DNA from: Ignelater luminosus
Taxonomy: Eukaryota; Arthropoda; Insecta; Coleoptera; Elateridae
DNA: 64,000 bases
Direction: 5' to 3'
NCBI GenBank assembly: GCA_011009095.1
Contig: VTPC01008022.1
Location: forward strand, 187,106-251,105
The position numbers and the translations under genes are program-made. The first letter of the stretch is position 1. Every line of letters begins with the position of its first letter. The notes under the pieces were generated by a model. That model did not search any database, was not told the origin of the DNA, and worked only from the letters and a program-made list of their open reading frames with translations. Below, piece after piece: positions 23,130-35,400 of this stretch.

Positions 23130-24900
23130 TTATCCTGGACAGGAAACTTGTCGGAAGTTTTGGATTTTTTCGAAACATAAAATCAATAACTCGAGAACGG
23201 GCAGGCCGATCTTGATCAAACTGGAAGGGTAGGTGGGGACGTAGGATCCATGACTACCGTGTGCGCGCAAAACGAACGCGGTGGCACCTAGCAGCGAAAA
23301 CGGAGAAAATCGATGTAAAACCCATAAGGAGTGTTTTGCTCTAGGCAGTTTTAAATTCAAGCGCATAGGCGTCCGCATCGGGGTGTCGGAGTGGAGGTAT
23401 TTGAAGATATCGATACGTCCTTTGGTATGTAGATTGAGTGTCTTAACCTGCTTCTGACGCCGCTAAAACGGGTTTCTCGCCGTTTCTGATTCGGTTGCTA
23501 AAGGGCACAACTCTGAAACTAAGAAAGGTACAGGGTTCTAGTTTTCGCCGTTTGACTGAGACTTACAAGTGCTATCGGTCAGTGGACACTAATTTTTGAT
23601 AGTAAACTGAAAAAACCCGAATTTCCCCCAAAAACCATAAAGGCGTTTTTCGAATCTTGTAGCATCTACTAAAACAGTCCGGAAAGTCCGATCGACGTGA
23701 TGCTCGAGATCTGTATTGTAGGAGTGCCGTTCCGCCCACCAGAGAAAACCCAACTCGATTCGGTTAACTTCGAATTTTTTTCCTTGGCATGCCGAGATGT
23801 CCCTTTAAAAGATTTGTAATTCCCGACCGACGGTCTGACCAAGCTGGGATATTTTATCAAGCGACAAAAACAATCTAGCAAGCCCTCCAGAGTGTCTACC
23901 AACAGCGTGCGACGGTTTCGGGGATGGATTACAGTGAAAAGAGTAAATTCGAGCTCTTTCGGACTTTTCCGGGCTGTTACCTGAGGTGCTAGCGACTCGG
24001 CGTTGGTAGCGTCGAATGCATCATTAAACGGGGCACGCAAAAGATTGCGTGCGAGTTTTCCTACGAGATTAAAACCAGGAAAAACCGGAAACGATGAAAA
24101 TACGGTCCTAGAATGAGTATCTCTGCAGTTAGGAATGTTGATATTCGACCACAAGTGCCTCTGGCTGCTTTGTTAGATATTTTGTAAGCGGATCTTTGAA
24201 TTTTAGGCCGCTTCTTCCAGAAATTTGGGAAGATATGAAACTTTCAATCTTTTGGTAATTCGCCCTTTTCGGTTTTTCGGCTTTAGCACCAGAACTGTAA
24301 GTCCCATCGACTCGAAACCTTAACCGTTGTGAAGAAAAGGTGAAAATACGTAAAAAGTGTACTATGCTTTTTTTCCAAAATGCGCTCCTTGTATCTGATT
24401 TGATTGCGTAATGTAGAAAGATTGATGCCCATAGACATGGGGTCGGGTAGTCGATGGAGGTGTTGCACGAAAATATCTTGCACTTTCGTTACTTGTCATA
24501 AGTATAATACGAATAAACTAAATAATTAGAATGAATTCGGTAAAAGTTGCTTAGTGGAAAATTAATTTAAATTAAGTTTTCTCCATGGCAAGCCGAGACA
24601 TCCACTTAAAAAAATCGTAACTCGGTTAATTATAATCAAATTAAGCCGGGATCTTTTTTAAAAGGCTTAGTTGGATACCAGTGGCGTCCTCTCGTTTGGA
24701 GTCGATTAAAACAAAAAAACGTAACTTGGCTTTTAAGTTGTAACACTTTGATGCGCCATGAAATCTAGAACAGAAAAGATTCAATGCACTTTTTTCCTGT
24801 AAGGCCATCTAGGTCGAAAAGAGAAAAACTGAAAACGGTGCAAATACAGCCTTGGAATGCAGATTTGCATCATCCTGTCCACGGTTAGAAGGTAACATGT
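23130..24900. repeat. Degenerate repeat region
   Basis: A GC-richer block with internally similar segments. The phrases at about 23782-23870 (CCTTGGCATGCCGAGATGTC, then AATTCCCGACCGACGG) recur at about 24582-24660 (CCATGGCAAGCCGAGACATC, then AACTCGGTTAATTA). Related fragments (TCCGGAAAGTCCGATCGACG, CGGGCAGGCCGATCTTGATC) are scattered through it. The long minus-strand ORF at 23669-24154 has no recognisable domain and I treat it as repeat-borne. Confidence 0.45.
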
Positions 24901-25840
24901 TAGAAATGTTGTTAGATTCAGGTTTTAATTTTTTTAAACACTTTTTTATTTTAAAGGCATAATTCTTAGTGTAATTGAAAGAAGAATTTCAAGTTTAAAC
25001 CTTTATACTAACAAAAGTTAACATGGGGTAGATATTTTGACATGGGAATCCCTATGGCCAGTGATAAAAAATTGCACTGTATATCAATATGACGCAATTT
25101 AAGTACAACCAATAATTATTCCAAATTCAAATTTCAAACTCAGAAATTGTTAACGCATGGAACAGTAAAGCTTTTCTAATATAATCTGAATTCTGTCTTC
25201 TTAAAATTTTCTTTTTATTTTAGCATAACTTAATTTCTCATTGAAATTGCTCTGTTTTAAAAATTCTTCCCTTTTCCCGTTTTCTTGAAATTATATGCAA
25301 TTTTTCTTACAAAATGTGGAATTTCCCACGAGTTGGCAACACTGGCTTGGAATGTGGTGTGAGTCGAGACGATGTTGTCAGATGGTGGAGTACGCATGCG
25401 GAGGTTCGGATGAGTGGAGAACGCTAGAAGTGGAGGCTTGGACGGGTTAGGTCGGCTCCTTCATCTTTCCATTTTAATGTTAAATCTCAAAAAGTATCAT
25501 TTTTATGAAAAATTGGTAACTTTGATGAAGCGTAACTATCTACCTAATCGTTCTACAAAAACATTTTTCATACAAACATTGTAGCAAATTTAATGCTCTA
25601 CAGCTTTGAATTAAAACCTTTTCGTCTGTAATGCATTGGTAAAAAGATATTATGGAAAAAACTGAAAAAAGTCCGGAATTTTAATGGTTTTTGGGACCCA
25701 CGGTACCCGCACAGGGTCGACGAGGTCGAAAACTTAGGTTTTTCACTAGTGCACCGATATACATAACACATCCAAAAATTAGAACTACACATAACCTTTT
25801 TTAAGCAAATATTCTCTATTCCCTGGACTATATCAGATTT
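24900..25840. other. Intergenic spacer
   Basis: No gene recognised. A GC-richer patch at about 25320-25450 (GTTGGCAACACTGGC, GAGTCGAGACGATG) is unexplained. Confidence 0.3.
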
Positions 25841-28560
25841 TAGTTATCAAATCGAGCATATAAAAGGACATTATATAATAGCCAACCGTTTCTCTAGGTT
25901 AACTGTTAAAAAGCCGGTCAATGATAACACTGATGTGTGTGAGGAAGAAGGACTTTATTTTATTGATACCACACTATTGGATATTAGTCAAATCCAGGTA
26001 GAAACACAGAAGGATGAATTGCTCCAAAGTATGATCAAGTATTTAAAGACTTCATGGCCAAATAGTATTGCTGCACATTTAAAACCAGTTTTTGGTAAAC
26101 GTTTAAGGTCCATTTACAACCAATTCGCTAACGGCACACTTCAACCGCGAAGTCTGAATTTCGTGTTAAGTATATGGCATCACCGGTAGGTGTTTACATT
26201 AAAAATTCGCTGTCGAATTGGCTAAACTTCGACTTCGAAGTTTAAGTTGAAGCATGCAAACTGCAAATCTCCACTTCAAGTTGCAATTAAATTCAACTTT
26301 GACACATCCGCAGTTTGCCTTATTTAAAACTTAGATTGCTTTTATTTGCCTGTTTTTGAATGTAATTCTGTTATAACCCAAAAAGTTGTAAAATTAGATT
26401 TTATTTCGTTTTTTATTTGTAAAAAGCTGCCAATCTGAAAATGAATTTTGCAATTAAAATAAAAACAAAAATATTTTTCGTTATTGCAACTCCAGACAAA
26501 TGTGAAATAGAATTTTTTTTGAAATGTTGATTTTAAATGCCTTTTGTAGGTTACACTAAAAATATGGATGTTAGTTGCCTTATGCGGTAATTTAGCTTGT
26601 GTGTTGGTGTTAAAGATTGATAATATAAAACGCAACTAACGGAAAGCAAGAAGATACTGCGGGTACATTCAATTCTACAGAAACAACTTAAATAACGTCA
26701 AAAGGTTACGCCAGTAATAACGAAACGTAGCGAATTAAAACTATATTTGTAATAATATTCTAAGAGATGGCATTGCACAGAAATTCATTCTTGAAGTTGT
26801 AATTGTAAATAACGAAAATTGAGCATCGGCACAATTCAGAATTGGACTCTGAAGTACGTTGTTGTCGAAGTGGTTGTAAATGGGCCTTTAAAATCATAAA
26901 CAATTTCTAATTGTTTATTTTGGGGACACAAAGTTGTTATTTTTTTTAAACTACAAAAGCAGATAATGCAAGACCTACATTCAACACGTAAATGAATAGT
27001 ACGCTCAAAAGCTTTAGCAAAGTCATATGTTTTGTTCGTTGGCATTGACAAAGCCATCGAGCAAATGTGTAAAGCATGTAAGGCATGTGCTAAAGTGAAA
27101 GTATGTCTTGACAAAATATATATTTCATGGCCCAAGTCAGGTGTACCCTTTGGTACAGTCCATGTAGATTATTGTAACGCGCCACCCCTAGAATCTACTA
27201 GAAAATCTCCCGAACAGTCGCAAACAAGCTGGTCGAATGCGCCGAAGAAGTCTCGAACTATCCAGAGTCAAATGTGCAGGAAGATGGCGGGAATCTTCTA
27301 GCCCCATCGAGAACTAACGCGGGAACGAATATAAGTCTGCGTTGTTCGAACCGAAGGTAGTTCTACAGTCAATCAGCTAGTAGTTACGAACGAAATAAAT
27401 GTTAAATAGTGATAAATAAATTCTTCAGCGCGTAAATAAATAAATAAGTTAGTGTAAATAAATACTGAAAATAAATTGTAATAAATTAAGTAAAAATAAA
27501 TATTATTAAATATAAATAAACGTTTTATATAAAAAGAACATTACATTATTGTGACCTCGGTAGCACACATTTGTTAGTTATTATTGATTCATGTACGAAG
27601 TGGTTGGAAGTTCATCAAACTTCATCTATCACAACAAAACGTACAATTGAAAGCCTGCGAGATTGTTTTGCTAAATTCGGTCTTCCTTATACAGTAGTAT
27701 CAGACAATGCCACGGTATTTAAGTCTGGAAATAAGCAGAAATTCTTTACCGAAAATAAAATTAAAACATATTACTATTGCACCCTATTCTCCGCAAAGTA
27801 ACGGCCAAGCCGAAAATTCAGTTAAAACAGTCAAAGTTAGTTTAAAAGCAGCCTTAGCTGATCCCTTGAATGCAGGTATAGATTTATCAACAATATTAGC
27901 TAGATTTCTTATCACATATAGAGACACCCCTCATTGTGTAACTAAGAAGTCATCTGCTGAAATGATATTTGGTAGGCAGATTAAAACAAAGTTTGATCTC
28001 TTGATTCACTTTGACTCTCAAATCAGTAATGCAGTACAAGGTATCTCAAATGCAACTGCTAAGATTAATCTCTTTCGAAGAGTGGATAAGTCCTTATCAG
28101 AGACTATCATGACATCAATACAGTACAGTGGGTAGAGGCAACGATAGAACGAAAAATCGGTTCTGCCATTTATGAATGTAAATTACCAAAGGGATTAACA
28201 TGCAGGCGCCATGTTAACCAAATTAAGTTGCTATTGATCGAACCCAATACACATTGCGTTAGCAGTCAAACAGGCGGAGACGATACATTAATTAAAAAGG
28301 ATAACCTTGATCATATCACGGGTCAGGGGTATCAGAGGCATGACCATAGAGCGTCGAGAGTTGACGATATGTCTAATGTAGTCGTTAGTGATGATGCTGC
28401 AGTGGTAAGATCTAAGAGAGCGATGCGCAGACCTGTTAAATATGATAGTTATGCAATGTTGATAGTTCCAAATCAAGAAGGGAGATGTGTTATGTCTGTA
28501 TTACATGTAGAAGTAGGAAGAATGTTCAGTATAGAAAGTAGAGTTTGTTGAGATGGCATA
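25840..28560 (+). mobile_element. Broken gypsy-type (Ty3/gypsy) LTR retrotransposon fossil
   Basis: Plus-strand pol remnant. Parts in order are sequence like the end of the RNase H/linker region (about 25850-26190), a zinc-binding integrase N-terminus (about 26930-27172, GIDKAIEQMCKACKACAKVK), an integrase core (about 27546-28135, containing VSDNATVF and APYSPQSNGQAENSVK) and a C-terminal tail (about 28135-28550, KLPKGLTCRRHVNQIK, RSKRAMRRPVKYD). No intact LTRs were identified. It is broken in several places, and two stretches of foreign sequence interrupt it: about 26190-26930, of unknown type, and the LTR-like insert at 27173-27545. It is old and not functional. Confidence 0.85.
27173..27545. 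mobile_element. Solo-LTR-like insertion inside the gypsy fossil
   Basis: A 373-base segment beginning TGTAACGCGCC and ending ACATTACA is flanked by TTAT on both sides (27169-27172 and 27546-27549). This TG...CA structure with a 4-base target duplication fits a solo LTR. It contains no coding sequence and is A/T-rich in its right half (repeated AAATAAA). It separates the integrase zinc finger and core of the host fossil, so it is younger. Confidence 0.6.
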
Positions 28561-28774
28561 TATGGATGTTCCCTTACAAAAAATGATGTATTGCATTAAA
28601 ATTGTTCTGTTTTTTATCCCTATAAAGAATATTACACTAATGTAACCTTCTTGGACTTTTTTCTTTTTCCATATTTAAAAGATTCAGTATTCAGAAGATC
28701 TAAAAAACGATATAATAAGAAAGTTTGAAGAAATTACAGCATTGTGAAAATGGGCAACACATTCAACATTTGTT

Positions 28775-29080
28775 GTAACTTTGTTAATTTTATAATCCAC
28801 AATACCATGAAATAAACTGTAAAAACTCAAAATTATTACAAAAGCTTTTATTTATAAATAATAAATTTTTTTGAGCAATTTTAACACAACACAAAAATAC
28901 TATTTAACATATGCTCTATAATCGCCAGTATTCTCAACAGAACCATGTTCATCCAGTTTAATTTTAACTTTTCCTAACTCAAAGTACGAAACTAAGTTTA
29001 ATTACTTGATACGTCCTGTATGATTCTAGAAACGACACTTATTTTTTGTCAACGCTGATTTCAAGACGTTTGAGACACAC
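28775..29080 (+). repeat. Duplicated 5' flank of the GNBP gene, copy 1
   Basis: Upstream of the first GNBP exon, about 300 bases (TGAAATAAACTGTAAAA, TATTCTCAACAGAACCATGT, AACGCTGATTTCAAGACG) recur at about 30517-30745 just before the second CBM39 exon. The first CBM39 exon and its flank therefore look like one duplicated segment. Confidence 0.7.
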
Positions 29081-29416
29081 TTTATTTACTTCAAAACAAA
29101 CAAAAAGAATACAGGAATCATACAAAAAACCTAATAAGAGATAAGTTACTTAAATATTTAGAATAACAGAAAAATGAGCTAAACGTTAAAAAGAAACACA
29201 AAAATCTGTAAGCACATAAGAGTAATTATAATTAATAAAACATTAGATAAACGAAAATTGTCAAGTCTACACTAATTATATACAAATCCCACGATTTAAC
29301 ACGTTTTGGGGAAATGACTTCCTTTAGGCGATATTTGCATTTCTATCACTCAGTACTAATGAACACCAAGAATTTAAGTCGCCTCTCTCGTGCGCACAAT
29401 TTATTAGTTTCCAACA

Positions 29417-32400
29417 ATGTGTCGCTTTGAAGAGGATTTATTATTGTATTTGTTTTGTTTATTATTACTTGGTAGTGAAATTAAGTCAGAATACGGTATA
29501 CCTGATGTTACTATAAAAACCTCGTGGCCTGCCGGAATTACAGCATCTATACCAGATGAAGAGGGAATTGTATCGTTCACTTTTAATGGAAGAGTAAACG
29601 AAAAAATGAGCGGAAGGGAAAATGGGACATTATCAGGAAAAGTTACACAAGCATTAAATGGCCATTGGACTTTTGAGAACAGAAATGTGTTTGTGAAAGC
29701 TGGAGATGTTATTTATTATTGGGTAAAAGTTAATTATCTTGATGGAAATGAACAAGCTGAGTTGTACAAAGAGAATCAGAGTTATGGAATTACAGGTAAA
29801 AACAAGAACTTGTTTTTAGTGTAGATTAAGTTGTTCATTTACTATATGACCTCATTTTCGTTATCAAATATTATAGTGTGATTGATATTCTTTTCTCTAT
29901 TAATGCTTATAAAGACAAGACAAGATTGGTAGTCGACGTTAATATCTTTCTATAAGCACAACTGCAAACTGTAAAGAAGTTAAATTTCGAGGAATAACTC
30001 GACGTTAAATGCCTAATCTTCCTTTTAGGAAAAGACTGCATTATTATATTAGTAGGTACCAAGGAAGTATAAAGTGGGATGTTTATCCAGTTAATCCCAA
30101 GATTGTAAGTTATGTTACGTTACTACCCACCACGTCATTTTACGCCAAAATAAAGTTTACTTATACGTCAGCATGACACGATGTTTGAGGTGTAAAAAGG
30201 CGTATATACGGTGTCCCGAAATGACACCGGCAATGCTTAACCACAGATTTTGAAGAACAAATAACCACGATTTATAGAAAAAAAGTTAGGTAAAAAATTT
30301 CTCGTTTTTGAGTCATAAGCTGTCAAAGTCAACACAATTTTTCCGTAACTTTTTAACTGCGTCTCACTGAATCTATTGATAGTAATGAAATTTGATATGT
30401 CGGCTTGTGGAGTTAAGAGTTTTATTTTGGTTGTTTACAACTCTGCACTACTCTCTAAACGGTTCCACCAAACTTATCTACATATACTGGAGGTTTGTGT
30501 ATTCATGGAAATCATCTTTGTAATTTTTAAATCTTTGTTAATTCTATAATCTACAACACTGTGAAATAAACTGTAAAATAACATTAACAAAGGATTTTAT
30601 TTATAACAAATTAAATAAACATTTAACATAACCTCTAGAATCGTCAGTATTCTCAATAGACCAATGTTTATCTAGTCTAATCTTAACTTTTTCTAATAGC
30701 TCAAAGCATCAACGACGCTGATTCCAAAACTTTTCGGACAAACGTTATAATTATAATGTTTTACATCGTAAGATGTTTTTTAAGTAACGTTGTTCTTAAC
30801 TTTTTAATCAGATATTTAATTTTTCGTATTGCTTGTTTTGCAGAGAATGATTTTATCGTCACTACAACTACATCACCACCTTCTACAACAAACCAGATGA
30901 TAAAAGAATATCAAATTCCAAACGCAACTGTACAAGCTTTCTCGCCCAGAGGAGTTAAAATATCCATTCCTGACGAAGATGGCGTACAATCGGTTTCCAT
31001 TCACGGGTTATTAAATGTAACATCAAAAAAAAGTTTTGCGCGCACTCTCCATGCAGTTGTAGATGGTTATTGGACCTATTTCGCCAGAGACGTAAAATTG
31101 AATCTGGGTGACGTACTGTATTACTGGATAGAAGTTGGTTATTTTAATGGAATCAAAAGTATTCAGTACAAATCAGGCGTTCAATCGGTTTTTATTTCTA
31201 GTACGTCGTTCTTTTATGTCATTGTTTTTAAAATGAATTTCAAGTTTTCAATTTTAAGAATTTGTTCGTGCTCCCGATGACAGGATTGAGATGGACTATG
31301 AGATTCCAAATATCACCATAGAACCTTTATCGCCGAAAGGCCTTAAAGTGTCTATACCAAATAAAACGGGAATTAGATCGTTTGAATTTCATGCAAATGT
31401 TGATAACCTCATTTATAGGAGAGAAAATGGAAAGCTTTCAGGAGAGATAACCTCTCCTATTGATAAATTATGGATTTATTTCAATAAAGATGTACAACTA
31501 GATTTTAACAATGTTATTTCCTACTGGGTAAAGATTAAATATCACGATGGGTATCACACTGTTGATTCTTATTCCCCTGTCTATTCTTATCGCGTTCACA
31601 GTAAGTTATTCATTTTTGACTTCTTTTATAAAACATTTGCTTGCTAGATGCTGTAACTATTTACGAAAATTCTGATATATCAACGACAACAGTTAGCACA
31701 ACTACTACAAGGGAATATACAATTCCACACATCACTGTAGAACCTTTAAGACCTAAAGGTCTTAAAGTGTTTATACCGGATGACAAAGAAATAAGATCGT
31801 TCGCTTTTCATGCAAACATCAATGATCGGATAAATGGGAGAGAAGAAGGTACGCTTTCTGAAGAGATTATTAAGCCTATAGATGGATTTTGGACTTTTCT
31901 TGATAAACATGTATACTTACAACCTGATGATGTAATATACTACTGGGTAAAAGTAAATTGTTTTGATGGAAATCAAAATGTCTTGTATTATAAAGACAAT
32001 CAAATTTTTGTTGTGAAAGGTAATTTTTACTGTAGTGTTCTAGATTGTTCCATAAATATTAATTTTGCAGAACTATTTAATGGTGGCAATTTTGATACTG
32101 AAGTTAGCACCACGACAACCACAACAACAATCCGCACTACTACAACTTCCAAACCAGAAATTGATTTTGAAATGCCTCAAGTCACAATCGAAACATTACA
32201 ACCTAAAGGTGTACGGGTATCAATTCCAGACCGAAGAGGTATTAGACTTTTTGCTTTTCATGGGAATATCAACAAAGTAATTAATGGAAGAGAAGAAGGA
32301 ACACTCTCGAGGGTAGTCGCGGAATCAACAAATGGATTATGGACGTTTCTAGATAAAAACGTAAATTTAGATTTTGGTGATGTAATTTATTACTGGGTAC

Positions 32401-35400
32401 AAGTAGATCATTACAATGGAAGACAACGAAATGAGTACTACAAAAGTGATCAGAAATTTACTGTTACTGGTAATAGTTCTTGGTAAGTATTATCTTTGTA
32501 CTATAAAATACATTTCTTTTATTTCAGAAAACAGGTTTGGAGAAAAGAATTCTAGTAACGCAGCTCAATCGGATATCAACGTTCCTGATGTCCTCATTGA
32601 AGTTTTCTGGCCTAAAGGATTTAGGGTATCAATTCCAGATGAAAAGGGAATTAAACTATTTGAATTTCATGCTAAAATTAATCGACGTATTAATAGCAGA
32701 GAAGAAGGAAATCTTTCCAAAGATGTTATTCAAGCAGTTAATGGACGATGGACTTATTTGGATGAAAATGTAAGATTGGAATCTGGCGATGTCATCTATT
32801 ATTGGATAAAAGTTGACTATGTTCTTGGAAATCAAAGAATCGGTCGTTATAAAGAAAACCAAACGTTTAAAGTCACAGGTAAATTTTTTGAGACAAAGCA
32901 CTTGACACTTGACGATATTGGTTGCAACTACAGTATGTTATAGTTTTTTATTTACTGATCAAGAATCTCTAGTCAACTTCACTACAGTGGGGCTTTGTTA
33001 CCTATCAAGCCACTTACGGTATCAAATAGTCATTACTTCTTAAGTAAGTATACTCTAGCATGAGTCGGGCTTCGGCATCCAACAAACTTGCTCTGACAGT
33101 CCACGGCGCGCTTTACACTCTACTAAGTCACTTACCGCTTTGCCCTACATTAAACCTTTTCAGTCGCTTATACTCTACTACTTGGACTTCACTCTCTACC
33201 TTCACCTTCAGTAGGCTACAGTGAGCTTTATCTCATATCAAGTGTCACATTGTTGACCTTACCTTTTATTATACTCTAACCCGGATCAGGCTTAATTTTC
33301 CAACAGCCTTCTTTTAAAGGTCTGCGGTGAGCTTTGTTCTCCATCAAGCACATAGTTAAACTTTGCCTTTCACCTTCGACGGCCTACAGTGGATTTTTAC
33401 ATCCATCAAGCCACTACGGTGGCATATCGTTGGACTTCGCCTTACATTAATTTTTCTAAGTCATTTTTACTCTAACACAGATTGAGCTTCGTCCTATAAC
33501 AGGCCTTTTTTGGAGGCGTATAATAAACTCTGCTGTGCATTAACCTTCTTAAGTCAGTTATAGACTAAAGGAGTCGAGCTTCATCCTCTAACAGACCTAC
33601 GTACTTCAGCGGCTTCTAATACGTCTTTATCTCCTATTAAATCACCCACTGCGGCTTATATTTAGCGTTTGTCCTTAATTAACCCTTTTGAATCAGTTAT
33701 ACTTTAACACGGATTGGACCTCACCTTCCAACACGTTCCATTGGCGGCCTTCAGTAAGCACACAGTTGATTTTCAGATTACCTTCACTTTTCTACAGCTT
33801 GCTTAATGCGGCCTATAATGGTATTTACTGCGGCACACACTCAGACTTTCACCTTTAGTATAACCTTCTCAAGTCAGTTAGTCAGTCAAAAGGTCTCTTT
33901 CGGTGGCCTACAGTGCACTTTGTTTTTCATCAAGCTACTTACAGTGACACACAATCGGGTTTCAATTCCTAATATCCTTTTTAAGTCAGTTATACTCTAA
34001 CACGGATGGTTTTTACTGCTTAGCAGGCCAGCTCTTGCTTTTTTATCCATTAAAGCTTTGACTTCCATTAACCTTCTTAAGTCGGTTATACCCTAACACT
34101 CATGCTTCATCCTTCAACCGACTACCTTCGGCAGCCTGCAATGAGCTTTTACATTTATCAAACCACCTTAGCTAGCACACAGTCAGACTTTGTCTTTGAT
34201 TAACCTTCTTAAGCCAGTTATAAACCAACACAAATCGACTTTGCTCTTTTTCTCCATCAAGACTCTTACGGTAGCGCACAGTTGAATTCTGACTTTTTAT
34301 ATCCTTTTTATGTCAGTTATACTTTTACAAGAAAAGCCTTCATCCTCCAATAGACCGCCCAAGACAGCCTGTAGGTGTTTACAATGGCACACACTTGAGC
34401 CTTAACCTTTAGTGACGTTAAGTCAGTTATACGTCAAACTAAATCGACTCCACTTTTAACAAACCTTTTTCGCTAAGGTACAGTGGACTTTCTCCTCTAA
34501 TAAGCCTTTTGCGGGGGCACACAATCAAGTTTTATCTTTTATTAACCTCTTTAAGACAACTGTACTGTAATACGATCGCCTCCACGCTTCAACAGACTAT
34601 CGAAGACAGCGTACAATCATCCATCTTCTCTATCAAGACACACTTCACCCTTCAAGAGGTCTTTTTTAATGGCCTACAGTGGTTTTCCCCTTACATCTGC
34701 TTACCTCATTAACCTTCTCTACTGAGTTATACGTTACCATCGATCGACTTCACCTTTTAACAGTGGGCTTTTACATTCATCAAACCACCTTAAGTAGCAC
34801 ACAGTCGGACTTGGTCTTTGATTAATTACCTTGAGTCAGTTATAAAATAAAACGGATTGGCCTGACTCTCTAAGAGGCCTCCCTCGGCGGCCTACAGTGA
34901 CCGTCTTAGATTGATTTCACCCTTCAAAAGGCTTCTCTCTGTAGTGTACAGTAGACTCTTTCTTCTATTAAGGCTTTTACTGTTGCATAGTATCGAGCTT
35001 ACTGCAACACGGACCAACTCCACCTTCCAAGAGGATTTCTTGAACGGCCTACAGTGGTTTTTTTGCTCCAATAAGTCTGTCACGGTGGCACACAATTGAC
35101 TTTCGACATCTAGCATTCTCCTTAAATCAGCTGCACTTTAATACGGGCCACTTTTAACCTCCAAGAGACTGCCGAACGCAGCCTATAGTGATCTTCCTTT
35201 TCTATCAAAACACTACGGTAGTACACACTTAAGTTTTGACCTCCAGTATTCTTAAGTTATATTGTAACATGGATTGTCTTTATTGTTCAACGGGCCACCA
35301 AAGACAACCTATAATGGTCTCTCTCTTCTATCAAGCCACCTATGGTGACACAATTACGTTTTGACCTCTAGTGTCCTGCTTAAGTTAGTTATACTCTAAC

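Noticed and set aside
23669-24154. 161-residue minus-strand ORF
   Set aside because: No recognisable domain or signal peptide; lies in a degenerate repeat block.
29417-29824. First CBM39 exon as a separate single-domain gene ending at 29824
   Set aside because: The ORF tail after ATTACAG is intron-like, a GTAAAA donor sits at the domain end in phase 1 as in all other CBM39 exons, and the next exon accepts in the matching phase.
30205-30240. MITE end beginning TACGGTGTCCCGAAATGACA
   Set aside because: No inverted partner was found nearby, so element limits cannot be supported.
32416-32527. Continuation of the CBM39-5 ORF past 32469 as coding sequence
   Set aside because: A GT donor at 32470 and TTTCAG acceptor at 32527 join domains 5 and 6 in phase; the sequence between lacks domain similarity.
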